Source of the DNA: Salvia splendens
Taxonomy: Eukaryota > Streptophyta > Magnoliopsida > Lamiales > Lamiaceae
NCBI RefSeq assembly: GCF_004379255.2
Contig: NC_056040.1
Location: 2,894,257-2,958,256, forward strand
Length of the DNA: 64,000 nt
Reading direction: 5' to 3'
The notes under the pieces were generated by a model. It saw only the letters and a list, made by a program, of their open reading frames with translations. It was not told where the DNA came from and ran no database searches. The position numbers were made by a program, and so were the translations under genes. This document shows positions 59,189-64,000 of the stretch, piece after piece (positions within the stretch are counted from its first letter, which is position 1; the number at the start of each line of letters is the position of its first letter).

Positions 59189-60869
59189 ATGTTGAGGCAA
59201 GTAACGAGCCGGATTATCGGCCGGCAGCTGTCTCCGGCGGGGCCGCCGCCGAGGTTGTACCACGAGAGGGTGGTGGACCACTACGAAAACCCGCGCAACG
59301 TCGGAACCTTCGATAAAAACGATTCCGACGTCGGAACTGGGCTAGTTGGAGCTCCGGCGTGCGGCGACGTGATGAAGCTGCAGATCAAGGTCGATCAGGA
59401 GAGCGGGAAGATCGTCGATGCTTGCTTTAAGACCTTCGGCTGTGGCTCGGCCATCGCGTCCTCCTCTGTTGGTACGCTGGTTTAAATTAGTAATTTCGTT
59501 GCTTAACAGCTTCAATTTCTTCTGTGTTGTTTTTCCCCCTTTTGATATGGGTGAATTTGGTGTGATTTCGTCTGAAGGTTGTCACTGACCTGAATTTTGA
59601 GATTTGATTGCTGTATTATTTGTAGAAATAGGTTGTTTTGGTGCTGAATGTTGTGTGGATTTAGGGCTTTGATATCTTCAAGCTTGATTTGATTCACTGT
59701 TAAAGCTAGTATTCCTAAATGATTTTCACAGTTTATCTATGAGAAGTTCACATTTTCACATTTTCACATTTTAAAGCTAGGGCTTCTATTGTATTAGTGT
59801 GACTATGTTTAGAATCTTAGCTAAATACAAATCATGAGATTTCTCCCTGCCATTTTCTATTGCTTGCAATGGATTTCTCCCTGCCATTTTCTATGGATAA
59901 TGGCACATTATCATCAAGTCTACCTGTTTCCCTTTCCATTTTGGTTTGTGTTTGCACCAACTAAGATGTTTGATTTCGGAAGTCTGAACTTTATCTGCTG
60001 AGTTCTTTGTGGAGGTTTTTCCATATACAGAGATTATATGAGCCAAGGATTGTGTTGGTGATTAATGTTTGGTCTTTTATCATTTCACCAGTTCATCTGA
60101 TTTCATTTGCTTAAGAGACAGTGGTCAATTGTTAAAGCTAGCATTCATAATCTATGAGAAGTTCACATTTTAAAGCATGGTTCATTTTGATTTTCCTATA
60201 GTATTAGTCTGACTATGTTTAGTATCTTAGCTAAATGCTCATCATGAGATGAACTGCTTGCAATGGACTTCTCCTTGCCATTTTGTGTGGATAATAGCCT
60301 ATTGTCATCAAGCCTACCTGTTTCCTGCTCCAATTTGGTTAGTGTTTTCAACAAATTAGATGTTTGATTGTGGAACTCCGAACATATTCGTCTGAGTTCT
60401 TACAGAGATAGATCAGATGAGCTAATGATCTTTTTGGTTTTGAATGTTTGGTCTTTTATCGTTTCATCGTAGTCGACCCCAATTCATTTGATTCCAGTTG
60501 CTTGTGGTGACATTTCTTGTTAGCAACCTGCTGCTATTGCTAAGATGATGTTTTACATTTCCATTTTCAGCCACAGAGTGGGTGAAAGGCAAACCAATGG
60601 AAGAAGTCGTGTCAATTAAGAATACGTAAGTTGTACTTGCGTACATACCTTTCCTCACAAACAAACAATTTATCAAACACATATATTGCCTTGTTTGCAT
60701 ACTTCATTTTGGTTTTCAATGGAATTGCAGGGAAATCGCCAAACATCTCTCTCTGCCTCCAGTGAAACTCCACTGCAGCATGCTCGCAGAGGATGCAATA
60801 AAGGCGGCCGTGAAAGATTACGAGGCAAAGCATTCAAAATCACCTCTCGAGGTGCCTCTTCCTGCTTGA
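59189..60869 (+). CDS. ISU1-like: Mitochondrial iron-sulfur cluster scaffold, IscU family
   Basis: Scaffold on which the mitochondrial ISC machinery assembles [2Fe-2S] clusters from sulfur given by NFS1. Exons: 59189-59471, 60571-60625, 60731-60869; in phase, 158 aa (Arabidopsis ISU1 about 167). The first 20-25 residues (MLRQVTSRIIGRQLSPAG) are basic and suit a mitochondrial presequence. Conserved parts: LYHERVVDHYENPRNVG; GAPACGDVMKLQI with the first Cys; FKTFGCGSAIASSSV with the second; WVKGKPMEEVVSIKNTEIAK; LPPVKLHCSMLAEDAI with the HscA-type chaperone-binding LPPVK and the third Cys. The Asp after the first Cys is kept. It ends PLEVPLPA. Intron 1 contains a partial tandem duplication (59699-60460). 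Confidence 0.96.
59699..60460. repeat. Tandem segmental duplication inside ISU1 intron 1
   Basis: Copy A (about 59699-60080) and copy B (about 60131-60460) share GTTAAAGCTAG, TCTATGAGAAGTTCACATTT, GACTATGTTTAG, ATCTTAGCTAAAT, TCATCAAG(T/C)CTACCTGTTTCC, AGATGTTTGATT and AATGTTTGGTCTTTTATC in the same order. Offsets shrink from about 432 to about 380 bp, showing later indels. Copy A has an extra internal duplication of TTTCTCCCTGCCATTTTCTA. Confidence 0.85.
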
Positions 60870-61100
60870 GGATACTATATGCTTACAATATATATGCTGG
60901 AATAATGGTTGTCTGTACCTATCTATCACAACCTACAAACAGATACGTGTTGGCTTATGTTAATTGTCGTCTGATGTAAGGATTCATACATATATTCAAT
61001 GCATACTGTATTAAAATCTCATCTTGTTCAGACCTCTCTGGGGCTTCTGGTTTTTCTCCTTTCTCAAATGTTGGAAATCATCCATTGCTTCCATTGTTTG

Positions 61101-61203
61101 AAAATTGGAAGCAATGGATAACGAAGTATCTTACTAATATGTGTTTCAGTAAAATTGGAAGCAATGGATAATGAAGTAGTATCTTACTAATACGTGTTTC
61201 AGT
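61101..61203. repeat. Tandem duplication of about 50 bp
   Basis: AAAATTGGAAGCAATGGATA followed by A(C/T)GAAGTA and TATCTTACTAATA(T/C)GTGTTT occurs twice side by side; the second copy has a GTA insertion. Confidence 0.8.
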
Positions 61204-61780
61204 CTTGTATTTCATTCACGTGTATATGATATATGCACACAGTTTAGATCGATCTCCGATGCTTCTAGAAGCAGCTAGCACTCTCTAGAGTGACCATCAA
61301 AGACGGATCATCAGTGAAAACACAAAAAGCTGATGGCACTAATACATTATCCTTAATACCCCTTTTCAAAAGATTGCATTTTGCTAACTTTCTGAGATTT
61401 TTGTCAATCAAGAACCATTACAAAATGGTAAACACAAGTTCTTGCGTTTGAGTTGAGACAAAACTAGGAGTAGCATATTTTTTTCTTTGACTTAATGATT
61501 CTCCAAGGTTAGTGCCTAGTGGAATTCATACACAAAATCTGGCCATCTTTTATCGGATAGTACCTTCCATTTGCCTAGAAATTAAAGCGTGTTAAACCGG
61601 TTTGTTACAATTTTTAGATATCAATAATCTATTGCGAAGAAAGTGCCTAGGTCTTATATACATTAACAATTATCAAGAATATACTTTTATTGAATAATGA
61701 TTAGAGACATACTAATTTTTTTGGCATAATAGGATATTATTTTTACTAATTTTATTTTTTTGTATTTTGTCTGTAGACAT

Positions 61781-61850
61781 TCTATCAAGATTACCAAAAG
61801 ATTTGATTTTTTGTATCTATCAAGATTACCAAAAGATTTGATTTTTTAAT
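61781..61850. repeat. 35-bp tandem duplication
   Basis: TCTATCAAGATTACCAAAAG and the following ATTTGATTTTTT occur at 61781 and 61816, exactly 35 bp apart. Confidence 0.85.
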
Positions 61851-62799
61851 TTAAAAGAACAAATCTTATCTATTTGAACAATGCAACAAATCTTATACTA
61901 CTAGTATGTTTAAGCAATTTTTACTTTTCTCTAATTCTTATTCGCAAATAAATCAGTAAATGAAAATCCGTAAACTTCATTATTAAAATAAAATAAATAT
62001 ACCAACGATAACATTAGATATTAGTCAAAACATAAAGTATCTTTATAAAATTAATTATTTTTTTATTAAAAGCGGACAAATTAACTTTATAAATAAAGTT
62101 CGTCATCCTTTCATTCCCATAATCTGCTCGACAAAGTCTGTATCTTTAAAGCAAAGTAATTAATGCGCCAAACCAAGTAAAAAAAATCCTACCTTGTCAC
62201 AACCAACTGCTGTGTGCTGACAGCAACTTGTCTGAGCCCACTTTCTTGAATCCTTCCATTTTTTTCACCATCGGCAAATTGATCATTCTGTAAATTTTCA
62301 AACTTCCTTTACTTTCTGAATTTCAACTGGCGTGGCTCTACTTTTAAAAAGCTCGGATTTTTATGCTTCTATGATCAATTAAAGCCTCCATCCTCACAAA
62401 TTGTATTTGTTTCCCTTGGAAAACGACTAGTTCGTAGGTTTTTTTTATTGTGAATTGCATTATTGCCTTCACTCCGCCGCCCACTAGTGTCCCACTATAA
62501 TTCCTCACCAGTAAAAGCCGCAAATTTTCAATTTTTTAGCAAAAGATTGCGTTTTTTTTTGTTTTTTTTTGACAATTTGGAAAATCTGTTCATTGGGGCT
62601 TATGGGTTTTGCGTTATCTTGAATGGCCATTAGATTTTTTAATTTAATTGCAAATCTTGCAACTGGCAATATTTTATTTATCCATTTATGGACTTTGAAT
62701 GTAGGACAACGGACCTAATCAAAAGGGATTGGACCTTTTGACTTGAGTTAGAAGGAAACAGCTGAGGGTTAGGAAGGAAGTGGCGTTGGAGTAAATACA

Positions 62800-63953
62800 A
62801 TGGATAGTTTAGGAGAGAGAGAGAACCACCAAGAACTCAACATTGGGATTAACGGCAATTTAAATATTGATAAGCTTGTTGCTGATGGCAAATCCAAACT
62901 CAATTTGGATACAGGAAAGGATAGAGGCAGCACTGTTCTAGGGAAAGAGGAGAAGGATATGGCTCCGATGGCCGGAAATTCAATCCACCGGTCGTCGTCG
63001 CGGCCGCAGCTGGACCTCAGTGGAGCTGCAATACAGGGGAATTTCGAGGAGAAGGATCCCACCATTCTGCTGCCTAATCAGTCTGATGATATCTCACATT
63101 TGGCTTTGGATATTGGAGGTAGCTCTTTATGTGCTTGTTGGTTTTAGCTGTTGGGAGAAGATTGCTGTGTGTGTACATTTGTGAGCCTTCATAGTGTGTG
63201 TTCTGTGTGCTAAATTACAGTGTCTCTAATGTCTAAATTGAGAATGGTTTGGTTTTCTAGTTGTAGCTTTGTGTGTATCCATCTCTATTACCTTCAAACA
63301 TGTGTGATTGCAATGTGGACGATAGGTACTGTATTTCAACCGATAGTTGTTTTCTAAAGATTCTATACATTGCTACGAAGTTAGTTCAAATTCCTCGAAG
63401 ATTCTCCAAATTCACTTAGGGAATGTAGTTGGTTTCACAATGGTGTTTCAGTAGCTGATTTGAGAAACTATCACGTCACTCGATTTTGAGGATACAATGT
63501 TAAATTACATTCTGTTGTCTTGACATTAAGTTGCATGTTACATTACAGTTATAGTTGTCGTTATTAAGTCGGAATCTAAATGACATCGGCAGGATCTCTC
63601 ATTAAGTTGGTGTATTTCTCAAGACACGAGAACCAACCAGTCAATGACAGGAGCAGAAGGATAATCAAGGCAAGACTGGGTATCACCAATTTCAATAGAA
63701 GGAGCTTCCCAATTCTTGGTGGGAGGCTGCACTTTGTGAAATTTGAGACTGCTAAAATCAACGAGTGCTTGGATTTCATCTACTCTAAGCAGCTCCATCG
63801 TGGTGGTATGTTCTCTAACTTATCTCATGAAGATTTGGAAGTGTTATTTTTGCAAATTTCCATGTAGATTTTGAGTTCTGATGTTTGCTCACAGGAATGG
63901 ATTCACGTAGTTGGCAAATCGAGGGTCCGAACACTGAGAACACTGTAATTAAG
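62800..63953 (+). CDS. PANK2-like: Pantothenate kinase 2, N-terminal exons (gene continues past the right edge)
   Basis: Pantothenate kinase catalyses the first committed step of coenzyme A synthesis; plant PANK2 proteins also carry a C-terminal DUF89/ARMT1-like metal-dependent domain, which would lie outside the window. Exons: 62800-63118, 63593-63805, 63895-63953 (donor GT at 63954); in phase, about 197 residues visible. The first 95 residues are a plant-type extension (MDSLGERENHQELNIGINGN start, RSSSRPQLDLSGAAIQGNFE). Then comes the ASKHA-fold phosphate-binding motif LALDIGGSLIKLVYFSR, followed by GGRLHFVKFETAKINECLDF and the QLHRGGMDSRSW stretch typical of PANK2. The start Met is the first ATG in this frame after a pyrimidine-rich leader. 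Confidence 0.93.
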
Positions 63954-64000
63954 GTATTTCTTTATGGACTAGCAGGAGTTTCCCTACTGTGATGAGAAGC

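Larger units (their letters stand above)
60870..62799. other. Spacer between ISU1 and PANK2
   Basis: ISU1 3' UTR, then AT-rich spacer, then the PANK2 promoter and leader. Two small tandem duplications are noted separately. No other gene was recognised. Confidence 0.5.

Overview
The window is nuclear DNA of a flowering plant, almost certainly a eudicot. Genes have many short introns and AT-rich introns and spacers, and the proteins are plant types: an autoinhibited Ca2+ pump, a BOR boron exporter, membrin, mitochondrial ISU1 and pantothenate kinase 2. The transposon families are also typical of plants. An asterid origin is only an impression.

Host genes from left to right: the last three coding exons of the Qb-SNARE membrin (+, 1236-2582); an ACA8/ACA10-type plasma-membrane Ca2+-ATPase (-, 6507-17971, 33 coding exons joined in frame, 1093 aa); a NOLC1/SRP40-like nucleolar protein with a LisH-like N-terminus (-, 25706-29072); a BOR1-type boron transporter (-, 43970-47437, 12 coding exons, 712 aa); the Fe-S scaffold ISU1 (+, 59189-60869, 158 aa); and the first exons of pantothenate kinase 2 (+, 62800 to past the right edge). 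All exon joins were checked for reading phase by hand. The host genes are unrelated neighbours, not a pathway cluster.

The most striking region is 29095-37030. It holds a complete 7.9-kb Mutator-like element (MULE) with an 11-bp target duplication and terminal inverted repeats of about 145 bp. It carries two convergent genes: an intact MURA-type transposase (1022 aa; DDE residues, SWIM finger and CCHC knuckle present) and a four-exon gene for a plant mobile domain (PMD/MAIN-like) protein (626 aa). The two unrelated proteins end in the same tail of about 75-80 residues. The element also has 25 copies of a 17-bp hyphenated palindrome, CGCC-N9-GGCG, in three clusters: next to each end and between the two 3' ends. 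The central cluster is built partly from a 140-bp tandem repeat. I propose a two-protein transposition module that shares a C-terminal docking or targeting tail and an array of binding sites.

The MULE sits just upstream of the NOLC1-like gene. Two PIF/Harbinger elements with TAA duplications follow at once: a 1917-bp element with only the Myb/NAM-associated ORF and a 736-bp derivative. The three insertions fall within roughly 150 bp of ancestral sequence.

Other mobile DNA with visible boundaries: a 2391-bp solo LTR with CAAAT duplications, 48 bp past the stop codon of the Ca2+-ATPase; a hAT MITE with an 8-bp duplication inside that gene; a 399-bp solo LTR; a Stowaway MITE; a 1668-bp solo LTR with CTTAT duplications nested in a multi-LTR TRIM array that still shows a tRNA-Met primer-binding site; and a 731-bp hAT-like element full of GGTATACCG-type inverted motifs. 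The remaining spacers are AT-rich and I found no gene in them. No CRISPR, rRNA or convincing tRNA gene was seen.
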